NCBI GenBank assembly: GCA_036405135.1 | Contig: DASWYF010000009.1 | Location: 91,809-155,808 of the forward strand | Length of the DNA stretch: 64,000 nucleotides | Source of the DNA: Verrucomicrobiia bacterium | GTDB taxonomy: Bacteria; Verrucomicrobiota; Verrucomicrobiia; Limisphaerales; JAEYXS01 | Reading direction: 5' to 3' | Shown: piece after piece, positions 52,805-63,948 of the stretch | Layout of the letters: each line of letters opens with the position of its first letter | Numbering within the stretch: the first letter of the stretch is position 1 | Program-made: the position numbers and the translations under genes | The notes under the pieces: generated by a model | Told to the model about the DNA's origin: nothing | What the model saw: only the letters and a program-made list of their open reading frames with translations | Database searches by the model: none

Positions 52805-54178
52805 ATGTACATCAAAGTAGCTTGCGCGTGCGGGTGCCGTTACGGCTTCGATGTTACCCCCGTGAACGGCTTGATGCCGGTGGGGGTGAATTGCCCGAAA
52901 TGCGGAATGGATGGCACCGCCAAGGCAGATGCCCTTCTCGCGATGGTCGCCCCCAAGTCTGCGCAAGTTCCCGTCATAACTGCAAATACAGCACCTGCCC
53001 AGGCTCCTGTTCTGGCCGCCATACCGCTGCCTCTCGATGATAAGGAAGAAGCACTTCCTGCCGCCATCGCTTTACCGGCTATTCCAGCCATTCCCGCATC
53101 CGCTCTTCCTGCGCCACCGACCAGACCGCCAGCAATCGCTTTGCCTGTGGAAGACCAACCGACCACGCCCGTCCCAGCCCGATCTTCCATCGTAAACGTA
53201 CCGCCACCACCACCTCCGGCTACAATCGCGCCGGCACCTCCGCCACCCCCGGCCCTTCCAGCCAGTGGCCTCACGGTGAAACGTCGTGCACCGGAGGAAC
53301 ACTCAGCACCAACACCGGCAACCGCTCCCGCGAGCACTGCAGCACCCGCTTCTTCAGGCGGCTTGAAGGTAAAAGGCGTGGCCCCTTCAACCCACGCACC
53401 AACGGCTGCAAGCAATGCCACTCCATCAGAACCGGCGACTGAAAAGCCTTCCGAATCCGCGATTGAAAACCCGCACGTCCGCATCGGCTACATGCCGAAG
53501 GATGGACCGGAGCCCAGTTTTCCCCGGGGTCTGCTGGGGGCTTTCATCGGCACTGTCGTTGGTTCGCTGATCTGGTATACGATCTTCCATTTTGGCGACA
53601 TCGATTTCGGCTGGCTGGCCCTTCTTCCCGCTGCCATGTCGGGCATGCTGGGGCGCAAAATGGCTCGGGAAGACAACCACTGGATCGGCGTAAGCGCCGC
53701 TGTATTCACTTTGATCGCCATCTTCGGCACCCGATACGCCATCGCTTCCAAGGAGATGGACAAGAGAATGGGCGGCATCGACACCGAGGCCATTTTCGAG
53801 ACTTACGACGAAAAACTGGCCGAGGCAAAGGAAGCTGTGGCCGCGAAGACAGATGATGATATCAAAAACTTCCTGCAAAACCAGCACCGCAGACAATTCG
53901 AGAAATTCGCAGAAAAAGGCGAGAAATTCCAACCGGTGGGCATTGAGAAAGAAGATGTTGATGACTTTAAAGAGTTCGATCTGCCGGAATATAAGGACTT
54001 TGCGAACGGAAAGCCTTCACGCGAAGAGTACGAGCAAGATATCAAAAGCGCCAAGCAGGCCGGCACATGGGCCACACGCATAGTCACCATCTTTTCCGTC
54101 ATCATCTCAACAGGTATTCTTGGCATATTTTCTCTGATATTTGCGCTCGCGGTGGCTTATCGAACAGGCAGTGGTTGA
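52805..54178 (+). CDS. zinc-ribbon, Pro-rich, multi-TM protein of unknown function
   Basis: A 457-residue protein not matched to a family. The N-terminus has CACGC then CPKCG (residues 8-37), a zinc-ribbon-like arrangement. A long Pro/Ala-rich region follows (about 60-215), including runs such as PPPPPPATIAPAPPPPPALP. Then come about three hydrophobic helices (240-320; LGAFIGTVVGSLIWYTIFHF among them), an acidic/Lys-rich soluble stretch (about 335-420) and one last helix at the C-terminus. The zinc ribbon and low-complexity linker resemble bacterial envelope-scaffold or signalling membrane proteins. It lies upstream of lipA on the same strand with a 75-base gap. No role can be inferred. Confidence 0.72.
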   Translation: MYIKVACACGCRYGFDVTPVNGLMPVGVNCPKCGMDGTAKADALLAMVAPKSAQVPVITANTAPAQAPVLAAIPLPLDDKEEALPAAIALPAIPAIPASALPAPPTRPPAIALPVEDQPTTPVPARSSIVNVPPPPPPATIAPAPPPPPALPASGLTVKRRAPEEHSAPTPATAPASTAAPASSGGLKVKGVAPSTHAPTAASNATPSEPATEKPSESAIENPHVRIGYMPKDGPEPSFPRGLLGAFIGTVVGSLIWYTIFHFGDIDFGWLALLPAAMSGMLGRKMAREDNHWIGVSAAVFTLIAIFGTRYAIASKEMDKRMGGIDTEAIFETYDEKLAEAKEAVAAKTDDDIKNFLQNQHRRQFEKFAEKGEKFQPVGIEKEDVDDFKEFDLPEYKDFANGKPSREEYEQDIKSAKQAGTWATRIVTIFSVIISTGILGIFSLIFALAVAYRTGSG

Positions 54179-54253
54179 TCCGCAGCATTCTCTGGCCGAT
54201 GCAACACCAGTTGCACCCGCGCCCAAGGCATGCTTCACTTCCTGCCTGTCGTA

Positions 54254-55150
54254 ATGAGTGCCGTCACTGAAAATGCGCCCAAGCTGACCCGGCCACGCCT
54301 TCCCGCGTGGTTGCGGCTCGACCTGCCTACCAACAGTGGTTTCTCCAAAACCCGCAACCTGCTGGATGGCCTCAAGCTTCACACCGTCTGCGAGAGCGCC
54401 AAGTGCCCGAACCATTGGGAATGCTGGAGTAAAGGCACCGCCACTTTCATGATTGCCGGTGACCGTTGCACGCGCGCCTGCGGTTTCTGCGCCGTCAGCA
54501 CTGCCAAACCTTTGGCCCTCGAAGCCGATGAACCCGCCCGCGTGGCTGAAGCCACACGGCGCATGGGCCTCAAGCACGTCGTCATCACTGCAGTAGCTCG
54601 TGACGACCTGGCCGATGGTGGTGCGGAACACTTCCGCCAGACCATCGAAGCCGTTCGTGCCGCGAATCCCGGCATCATCATCGAAGTCCTCGTGCCCGAT
54701 TTCTTGGATAAAGATGACGCCATCGACAACGTCCTGCGAGCCGAGCCGCATATCTACAATCACAATCTCGAAACCGTCCGTCGCCTGACGCCGTCCGTCC
54801 GCTTCCGCGCTCAATATGATCGCTCTCTCAGCGTCTTGAAGAAGGTGAAGGAAAAACGTGGCGGAGCCATCTACACCAAGTCCGGCATCATGCTCGGTCT
54901 TGGGGAGACGGAAGAGGAATTGCTCCAGGCGATGCGCGACTTGCGTGCTTCAGATTGCGACATCCTCACGCTCGGCCAATATCTGCAACCCACTCTGAAG
55001 CATCTGCCCGTTATTGAATACGTGCATCCGGACAAGTTCGCAGAATACAAGGTGATTGCCGAAGGCATGGGCTTCACCCATGTCGCGAGTGGTCCTATGG
55101 TTCGCAGTTCCTATCACGCGGACGAATTTACTATCGCCCCGAAGCTCTAA
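54254..55150 (+). CDS. lipA: lipoyl synthase
   Basis: A 298-residue lipoyl synthase, the usual length. It inserts two sulfurs into protein-bound octanoyl groups to make lipoyl cofactors, using two 4Fe-4S clusters. The auxiliary-cluster cysteines are in CESAKCPNHWEC (Cys46, Cys51, Cys57). The radical SAM cluster is CTRACGFC (Cys72, Cys76, Cys79). The C-terminal RSSYHADE carries the serine that ligates the auxiliary cluster. The ATG at 54254 (MSAVTEN) is preferred to 54230. No lipB adjoins it, which is common. It follows the zinc-ribbon gene, but function gives no obvious link. Confidence 0.97.
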   Translation: MSAVTENAPKLTRPRLPAWLRLDLPTNSGFSKTRNLLDGLKLHTVCESAKCPNHWECWSKGTATFMIAGDRCTRACGFCAVSTAKPLALEADEPARVAEATRRMGLKHVVITAVARDDLADGGAEHFRQTIEAVRAANPGIIIEVLVPDFLDKDDAIDNVLRAEPHIYNHNLETVRRLTPSVRFRAQYDRSLSVLKKVKEKRGGAIYTKSGIMLGLGETEEELLQAMRDLRASDCDILTLGQYLQPTLKHLPVIEYVHPDKFAEYKVIAEGMGFTHVASGPMVRSSYHADEFTIAPKL

Positions 55151-55241
55151 TGGAGTGCGGGTTGTCCCCAACCCGCAGCAACATCCATGAACAATTCGGC
55201 ACAGGTATTCTCAACCGTTGAACCATTCGGTTGAAAAACCC

Positions 55242-58138
<2,897 letters not shown>

Positions 58139-58186
58139 AAGTCCACCCACCTTGATGAATTACCCATGCGGCCTAAAGCCACTCTT

Positions 58187-58230
58187 CCTTCTCCCCTCGG
58201 AGGGGAGAAGGATTGAGGATGAGGGGTGCC
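58187..58230. repeat. CCTCTCC-type dispersed palindromic repeat, copy 3
   Basis: CCTTCTCCCCT at 58187-58197, loop CGG, AGGGGAGAAGG at 58201-58211, then ATTGAGGATGAGGGGTGCC. Shares the inverted core and the GAGGGGTGCC tail with the copy at 8482-8530. It lies between ligA and the convergent beta-propeller gene. Confidence 0.65.
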
Positions 58231-58263
58231 CCTATTCGTCCTCGTCGTCCTTGATTCTCTTCT

Positions 58264-58307
58264 TCTAAAAAACAAAAAGCCGGTCGAACCTTTCAGTCCG
58301 ACCGGCT
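58264..58307 (-). terminator. intrinsic terminator of beta-propeller gene 2
   Basis: AGCCGGTCG at 58278-58286 pairs with CGACCGGCT at 58299-58307. On the minus strand the stem is followed by TTTTGTTTTTT, immediately downstream of the 58326 gene. Confidence 0.85.
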
Positions 58308-58325
58308 CTGCAAAACCTGCTTTCC

Positions 58326-59570
58326 TTACTTCTTCACATCGTAGCACAGGATGATCTCCTGATCGCGGAGATACAGCTTGCCGTTCACGATGACCGGATG
58401 CACCCAGATCTTACCTTGCGGACTACGCTGAGTCGTTTGCGGGTCCAGCTTGAACCGCCCCTTCTCACTCCAGCCCTTTGGTGAAGCCTCGATCAACACC
58501 ACGTTGCCATTGGCTTCATCCAGCAGATACAGCATGCCATCCGCATAACCGACAGCGCCTTTGCCCACTGACTTGTTAGCCCAGACCTGTTCTCCCGTTT
58601 TGAAATCCTGACAAATCCAACCCGGTCCATCCGAATGACCGTAAAGATGGTCACCTACCAAGATCACGCCGCCATGATGATTCTTCATCACCATATTGGC
58701 ATAAACATCCGTCACCTGATTGTCCTTGCTGATCTGCACCATTTTGCAGCCAACGTTGTAACCAGCCGTGACGAACACATAGCCGTCTTTGTAGATAGGC
58801 GTGGGGATTACCGCTGTCTTGCCCGGGAAGTCAGACCGCCACAGCACCTTGCCATTGGCCGGGTCGATGCCCACGATGCTTTTCATGGTCAATTGCACAT
58901 ACTGCTTCTTGCCATAATGATTGATGGGGATGATGGATGAATACTGGGCTTCATCCGTAAAATCCGCACTCTGCCAGAGTAGCGTGCCATCTGTCTTCTT
59001 GAAGGCAGCAATCGCACCTTGCGGTCCGCCCGGCGTGCAAACGACCTTGTCGCCATCCACCAGCACGGATTCCGTGTAGCCCCAATTCTGAAGCTTGCCG
59101 CCCAAAGCCGTCATGCTCTTTTTCCAAAGCACCTTGCCATCCGCCAGATTCGCGCAGATCAAGTCACCGCGACCACCCATCGTATAAACCTTGTCACCAT
59201 CCACCGTAGGCGTCGAACGCGGGCCATCACCCCAGCGGTTCGTGTAGCGCGTTCCCACGGGAGCTGACCACAGCTCCTTGCCCGTATTGGCATCCAAAGC
59301 GATCAAAAACTCCGTCTCACCCCGCGCACCCATGGTGAAAAGCTTGCCTTTGGCGACCGAAAAACCGGCATAACCCAAACCGCCGTCCTGATACATCCAG
59401 ACCTTCTTCGGCCCTTCCGCCGGCCATTGCTTCAGCAAACCGGACTCTTTGGAAAGATCATCCCGGCTCGGACCGCGCCATTGTGGCCAGTCATTTTGAG
59501 CCCAAGTGGTTGATGGCAAGGCTCCCGCAAGGAGGGATACCCCAAGGCATAAGGCGGCGACACATTTCAT
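58326..59570 (-). CDS. exported PQQ-like beta-propeller protein (2)
   Basis: A 414-residue exported paralogue of the 43342-44655 protein. The signal peptide ends near TWAQ. The mature start WPQWRGPSRDDLS and repeated blade cores ALDANTGKELWSA, GIDPANGKVLWRS and CQDFKTGEQVWANK are the family marks. About six to seven blades fit the length. It probably binds a ligand or partner outside the cytoplasm. Monocistronic and convergent with ligA. Confidence 0.9.
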   Translation of the reverse strand: MKCVAALCLGVSLLAGALPSTTWAQNDWPQWRGPSRDDLSKESGLLKQWPAEGPKKVWMYQDGGLGYAGFSVAKGKLFTMGARGETEFLIALDANTGKELWSAPVGTRYTNRWGDGPRSTPTVDGDKVYTMGGRGDLICANLADGKVLWKKSMTALGGKLQNWGYTESVLVDGDKVVCTPGGPQGAIAAFKKTDGTLLWQSADFTDEAQYSSIIPINHYGKKQYVQLTMKSIVGIDPANGKVLWRSDFPGKTAVIPTPIYKDGYVFVTAGYNVGCKMVQISKDNQVTDVYANMVMKNHHGGVILVGDHLYGHSDGPGWICQDFKTGEQVWANKSVGKGAVGYADGMLYLLDEANGNVVLIEASPKGWSEKGRFKLDPQTTQRSPQGKIWVHPVIVNGKLYLRDQEIILCYDVKK

Positions 59571-59687
59571 GCGTTAAAGCTGCAAGGGTTGATTTTGACG
59601 GAGGGAAAGTAGACCTGTTCACCACTTCTTGCCAGCAAATTGCGCGTGCTGCTTTACAGCGGCGGACCTCGTGACTAAGTTCCTTTC

Positions 59688-60350
59688 ATGGCTGCAGAAT
59701 TTGACGGCTCAGATTTCGTAGATACCGACTTTCAATCGTCGCAAAAGGCCGCCTCCACGGGCGGTGGCGCCGGGCGTCCGGCGTCACGCGAAGAGCTCGA
59801 TGCCCAAATGGCCGACAAGCAGAACGAACTGTCCGCCTTGAAGCGTAAACAGGAGGAACTGGAACGCCAACGCGCCCAGATCGAGGACACTCGCCGCCGC
59901 AAGATCGAATACCAGACCGGTCGCGAAGAGATGATCCACCAGCTCACGCGAGGTGTGGCCTTGCTGGAAGAGGCGGAATTCGCCACGCGCCGTGAAGCCG
60001 AACAGATGGCCAAGAGTCTGGCTGAATTGCGTGATGCCCAAGTCAAGGTCTCCGCCTTGAACGAAGAACAGTGGACCACCGAGAGTGAGAACATCGAACT
60101 CACCCGCGCCCTCACCACCATTGAGAACGCCCGGATGGAATGGAACAGTGCCCGCCTGAAATGGACCGTACTCGACAAGGCCCTGCAATCTACGGAAGAC
60201 AGCTCACCCAACGGTGGTCCGGGCAAGGTGCCGAACAGTCTTTTCCCAACTCAGAACTTCGGCCAGCTCTGCCGTTTGGGCTTCGCCCTTACCTGGCCCA
60301 TAGCGCTGGTCGTCTTGTTGGGTGTTTTGGTTTTGATCTTCCGCAAGTGA
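59688..60350 (+). CDS. coiled-coil membrane protein (operon gene 1)
   Basis: A 220-residue protein not assigned to a family. Residues about 38-165 are an almost unbroken charged coiled coil (for example LSALKRKQEELERQRAQIED, then RREAEQMAKSLAELRDAQVK). A single C-terminal hydrophobic segment near 198-217 (LTWPIALVVLLGVLVLIF) ends in RK. It is tail-anchored with a long cytoplasmic coil. It heads a tight operon: gaps of 7, 6 and 0 bases to the next three genes. Its partner is likely the next gene product, which has the same anchor style. Confidence 0.75.
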   Translation: MAAEFDGSDFVDTDFQSSQKAASTGGGAGRPASREELDAQMADKQNELSALKRKQEELERQRAQIEDTRRRKIEYQTGREEMIHQLTRGVALLEEAEFATRREAEQMAKSLAELRDAQVKVSALNEEQWTTESENIELTRALTTIENARMEWNSARLKWTVLDKALQSTEDSSPNGGPGKVPNSLFPTQNFGQLCRLGFALTWPIALVVLLGVLVLIFRK

Positions 60351-60357
60351 ACTGACC

Positions 60358-60864
60358 ATGCCGTGGTTGAAGAAAAAACCGGATCCGTTGACCGATCGCG
60401 CGAAGGAGCTTTCGCGCGAGATCGCCCAGCTTGAAGCGGAGATCCAGAAGTTGAGCAACCGCAAGGAAACGCCTCGCCCGGCCGTTCGCTCGACCGCCTT
60501 GCCATCTGAGAGCGGTCCGGTCCCTGTCCGCCCTCAGCCGCGTCCCGTGCATGATCCGGTCTTTGAAGAAGTGAATGCCCGCAAGATCGCCGCTTCTACT
60601 GAACCAGAGAATACCGATGCTCACTACAACGACCTGGGTGTGCGAAAGTATGACCTGCTTGCCCTATGGCGGCGCATCCGAAACCATTTCTACGGGCCAC
60701 CGGCGCATAGTCCCAAACTGATCAATTATCTGGCTGCGGGCAGCATTCATGGCTTGCGTCCGTTGCGCTATGAATCTCGGGTAGCCCGTAACCGTTTTAT
60801 CTTTTACTCTGTCTGTCTGGTCATTGTCCTTTGGATAGTGGTGGCCAGATTCCTAGGCCGCTGA
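60358..60864 (+). CDS. short coiled-coil membrane protein (operon gene 2)
   Basis: A 168-residue protein of unknown family. A short N-terminal coil (ELSREIAQLEAEIQKLS) is followed by a Pro/Arg-rich linker, a basic region (YDLLALWRRIRNHFYGPP) and one C-terminal membrane helix (FIFYSVCLVIVLWIVVARFL). Similar in plan to the upstream gene product, so the two may form a membrane complex. No enzymatic motif. The gene is 7 bases after its neighbour and 6 bases before the 24-codon gene. Confidence 0.72.
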   Translation: MPWLKKKPDPLTDRAKELSREIAQLEAEIQKLSNRKETPRPAVRSTALPSESGPVPVRPQPRPVHDPVFEEVNARKIAASTEPENTDAHYNDLGVRKYDLLALWRRIRNHFYGPPAHSPKLINYLAAGSIHGLRPLRYESRVARNRFIFYSVCLVIVLWIVVARFLGR

Positions 60865-60870
60865 TTGGCA

Positions 60871-60945
60871 ATGTCGATTACGATTCTTGCAGTGATACTT
60901 GTTCTGGTCGTGCTGGCTTACCTCATCATAGGTGGTCGTGATTGA
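60871..60945 (+). CDS. 24-residue membrane microprotein (operon gene 3)
   Basis: A complete 24-codon frame, ATG at 60871 to TGA at 60943-60945, giving MSITILAVILVL, VVLAYLII and GGRD. It is one hydrophobic helix with a polar C-terminus. The stop is directly followed by the ATG of ogt. It lies exactly in the gap between two operon genes, with 6 bases before it and none after. Too short for most gene callers. The sequence shows no Shine-Dalgarno, so translation would depend on coupling to the upstream stop. Whether it is translated is unproven; it could be spacer that happens to be open. Confidence 0.5.
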   Translation: MSITILAVILVLVVLAYLIIGGRD

Positions 60946-61437
60946 ATGACGTTCCCACATCACATCATCACTCCTCTGGGCAATTTTTGCGCACTCTATT
61001 CCGCTCACGGCCTCGCTTCGCTCGATTTCCCCAACCAATCCTACACGCTGCCGGAACTCTTCGGTGAACCAACGGAATCCGATTTGAAGAAATGGCAGGC
61101 GCAAACGGAAACTGCCCTGAACGAAATGCTCTCCGGCAAAGCGCCGAAACAATTACCACCGCTGGATATCTCCACCGGCACTGAATTTCAACGTACCCTC
61201 TGGCAGCAACTGCTTGCCATCCCGCTTGGTCGCACGCGCACTTACGGTGAACTTGCTGCCATTCTTGGCAAACCCTCCGCTTCCCGCGCCATCGGCATGG
61301 CCTGCGGAACGAATCCAATTCCAGTGATCATCCCCTGCCATCGCGTCGTTGCCGCGAATGGCCGCATGGGCGGCTTCGGCGGCGGCCCGGAATGGAAACG
61401 CCGTCTGTTACAGATTGAAAGCATCCTCCTCGCCTAG
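60946..61437 (+). CDS. ogt: methylated-DNA-protein-cysteine methyltransferase
   Basis: A 163-residue alkyl-transfer DNA repair protein. The active-site PCHRVV (Cys131) is intact, with IPLGRTRTYGELA and ASRAIGMACGTNPIPVIIP in the helix-turn-helix DNA-binding region and GGFGGGPEWKRRLLQIE at the C-terminus. It irreversibly takes methyl or ethyl groups from O6-guanine. It lacks the N-terminal Ada domains, so it is the Ogt/AGT type. As the last gene of the operon, it is translated right after the 24-codon frame, an unusual place for a repair gene among structural membrane proteins. Confidence 0.96.
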   Translation: MTFPHHIITPLGNFCALYSAHGLASLDFPNQSYTLPELFGEPTESDLKKWQAQTETALNEMLSGKAPKQLPPLDISTGTEFQRTLWQQLLAIPLGRTRTYGELAAILGKPSASRAIGMACGTNPIPVIIPCHRVVAANGRMGGFGGGPEWKRRLLQIESILLA

Positions 61438-61440
61438 ACT

Positions 61441-61621
61441 GGTAGGGCGCAGTGTCCTCACTGCGCCGATGACGAAGCCAATAGCAACCCAATTGTCTAT
61501 TGTTTACTGATGCCAATGACAACGCGGAAAGAGCAATCAAGGGTTATTGACGCCACAATGCTTTCAGACGGGTGGCATGTTTGGGCTTCGCCGACAGCCC
61601 GGTGAGAACACCGGCCCTACC
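61441..61621. repeat. inverted pair of GTAGGGC hairpin elements
   Basis: GGTAGGGC at 61441-61448 and GCCCTACC at 61614-61621 bound a 181-base segment. Each end carries a hairpin with a 4-base loop: GGCGCAGTG-TCCT-CACTGCGCC at 61446-61467 and CCGGTG-AGAA-CACCGG at 61599-61614. The same lead-in precedes the in-frame hairpins at 40056. It lies in the gap between ogt and ppk1. Confidence 0.6.
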
Positions 61622-61629
61622 CACCTCGC

Positions 61630-63780
61630 TCATGCCTTCTTCTTATGCGGACTCGGTTTCACTTTCACCTGCGGATACTTCGAAGCCGTCCTGACCGGTT
61701 TGCGCGACTGGTTGATTTTGCCCTTGGATAAATCGATGAACTCCATCTGGCTACGATGTGGCGCCTCTCTCTTGGCCAAGGGCGGAACCACATACACCCC
61801 GTTCGATTGAAGTTGCCTCGCCTTCACATTGTCTGCGAGCGGTAAGGCCAGCATCTCATCCATGATCCGTCCGCGCAGGCGTCCGTCCTCGATCGGAAAC
61901 ACCACTTCGATACGGCTGAAGAAATTACGCGGCATCCAGTCAGCACTGCCCACGAACACTTCCGGCTGGCACGCATTCTCGAAATAGAAAATGCGGCTGT
62001 GTTCCAAGAAACGGTCAACGATGCTTCGCACGCGAATATTTTCGCTCACACCTTTCATCTGCGGACGCAAACAGCAGATGCCGCGCACGATAAGATCGAT
62101 CTGGACGCCCGCTTGCGAAGCATCATACATCGTTTCGATCACTTCCGGGTCCACCAGTGAATTCATCTTCGCGATGATCCGTGCAGGCAATCCTTTGCGT
62201 GCATTTTCCGCTTCACGCTGGATGAGGCGCATGATGGTGTCATGCAACTCAAACGGTGCCGTGAGGAATTTCCGCATACCCGGGAACTGGCACACGCCCG
62301 TCAGCAAGTTGAACAGGTTCGTGGCATCCTCACCAAAATCCGGCTGGCATGTCAGCAAGCCGATGTCCGTGTAGAAACGTGATGTGCTCGCATTGTAGTT
62401 GCCCGTGGAGAGATGCACATAACGGCGGATGCCATCATCATCATTCCGTACCACGAGGCACGTCTTGCAATGGATCTTGTAACCCACGAGACCATACACC
62501 ACATGCACACCCGCCTCTTCCAGTCGGCGTGACCACTCGATGTTGTTCGCCTCGTCAAAGCGCGCTTTGAGTTCCACCACCGCCGTCACCTGCTTGCCAT
62601 TGCGCACCGCATCCATGAGCGGTCCGACAACGCGACGATCACCACCCGTGCGATACAGCGTCATCTTGATGGCCAGCACCTTCGGGTCTTGCGCCGCTTG
62701 CTGCAGGAAATCGACTGTGGAATCAAAGCTCTCGTACGGATGATGCAAAAGGATGTCGCGCTCGCGGATGGCTTCGAAGATGTCTTCCTTGCCCTTCAAC
62801 TGCGGCGAGATGGGCGCCACGAACGGCACATCACGGAACTCGGGTGAGTGATCCCCTTCATAGATTGCCATCAGTCGCGTCGGATTCAACGGACCGTCAA
62901 TCACATATACATCATTCTCTTCGATATCGACCACATCCATCAGGAAACGGCGGATTTCCAGCGGACAATCCTTCTCCACTTCCAGACGCACCGCCGCGCC
63001 TTTACGACGATTATGCAACTCATTCTCCACCGCTTTCAGCAAGTTGGAGGAATCTTCCTCATCGATGTACAGCTCACTATTACGCGTCACGCGGAAGAGC
63101 CAATGACCCAGGACATTATTTCCTGGGAACAGATCGCGCAGGTAATGACAGATGAGCTTGCCGAGGAAAACAAAATCCTGGCGCGAATCTTTACGAGGCA
63201 GACGGACGAGACGCGGCAAGATGCGCGGCACTTGCACAATGGCCATGCGCGTGCGGCGGTCACCGTTTTTCGTCTCCTCCAGTTGCACCATGATGTTCAA
63301 CGATTTGTTGAGCAACTGCGGGAAAGGATGCGCCGGATCTAATCCTAACGGCGTCAGCACCGGACGGACCTTGCTGTGATAGTAGTCTTCAATCCAGGCC
63401 GCATCCGTCTTATCGAGCTTCTTGATCTCGACGAACTGGATTTTGGCATCTTTGGCCAATGCAGGAAGCAACTGTTTGCGCCAGCATGTATACTGTTCAT
63501 CCACCATCTTGCGCACACGCTTGGCGATTTCACGGAAGGTTTCAGAGGCAGTGCGGCCATCGATGCTGCGGGTGACCACGCTGGACTCGATCTGCTGTTT
63601 CACGCCCGCAACGCGTACCTCGAAGAACTCATCGAGATTGGAGCTCGTGATGCAGAAGAATTTGACGCGCTCCAGCAACGGGTTGGCCGGATTCAACGCC
63701 TCCTCAAGGACGCGTTGGTTGAATTCCAGCCAGCTCAGTTCCCGGTTGATAAAATGTGATGGTCCGTATTTCCCGCTCAT
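61630..63780 (-). CDS. ppk1: polyphosphate kinase 1
   Basis: A 716-residue PPK1, normal length. It makes inorganic polyphosphate from ATP, at the membrane face of the cytoplasm. The N-terminal domain starts INRELSWLEFNQRVLEEA and continues SNLDEFFEVRVAGV. The catalytic histidines correspond to KIHCKT and the VHLSTGNYN segment (E. coli His435 and His454). The C-terminal extension is basic (KPVRTASKYPQVKVKPSPHK). The frame is open to 63927, but homologues start at INRELSW, so the ATG at 63780 is chosen. No ppx is beside it. Confidence 0.97.
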   Translation of the reverse strand: MSGKYGPSHFINRELSWLEFNQRVLEEALNPANPLLERVKFFCITSSNLDEFFEVRVAGVKQQIESSVVTRSIDGRTASETFREIAKRVRKMVDEQYTCWRKQLLPALAKDAKIQFVEIKKLDKTDAAWIEDYYHSKVRPVLTPLGLDPAHPFPQLLNKSLNIMVQLEETKNGDRRTRMAIVQVPRILPRLVRLPRKDSRQDFVFLGKLICHYLRDLFPGNNVLGHWLFRVTRNSELYIDEEDSSNLLKAVENELHNRRKGAAVRLEVEKDCPLEIRRFLMDVVDIEENDVYVIDGPLNPTRLMAIYEGDHSPEFRDVPFVAPISPQLKGKEDIFEAIRERDILLHHPYESFDSTVDFLQQAAQDPKVLAIKMTLYRTGGDRRVVGPLMDAVRNGKQVTAVVELKARFDEANNIEWSRRLEEAGVHVVYGLVGYKIHCKTCLVVRNDDDGIRRYVHLSTGNYNASTSRFYTDIGLLTCQPDFGEDATNLFNLLTGVCQFPGMRKFLTAPFELHDTIMRLIQREAENARKGLPARIIAKMNSLVDPEVIETMYDASQAGVQIDLIVRGICCLRPQMKGVSENIRVRSIVDRFLEHSRIFYFENACQPEVFVGSADWMPRNFFSRIEVVFPIEDGRLRGRIMDEMLALPLADNVKARQLQSNGVYVVPPLAKREAPHRSQMEFIDLSKGKINQSRKPVRTASKYPQVKVKPSPHKKKA

Positions 63781-63948
63781 AGCCAATAGGTTGTGGCAAA
63801 AATCAGTGTGCCAAGGATACCCTGCCCCGCCAATCTCGAAAGTTACAATCAGGTGACAGAGGGCGCATCTTGACACTGCCCCCATAATGAGTTGGTAACG
63901 GTTCCGATCCTGGGTGCAAAGGGGCAACCACGAACCAAAGGAACACGG

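Noticed and set aside
63781..63927. N-terminal extension of ppk1
   Set aside because: The frame is open, but the 49 extra residues do not resemble PPK1, whose conserved start (INRELSW) follows the ATG at 63780.
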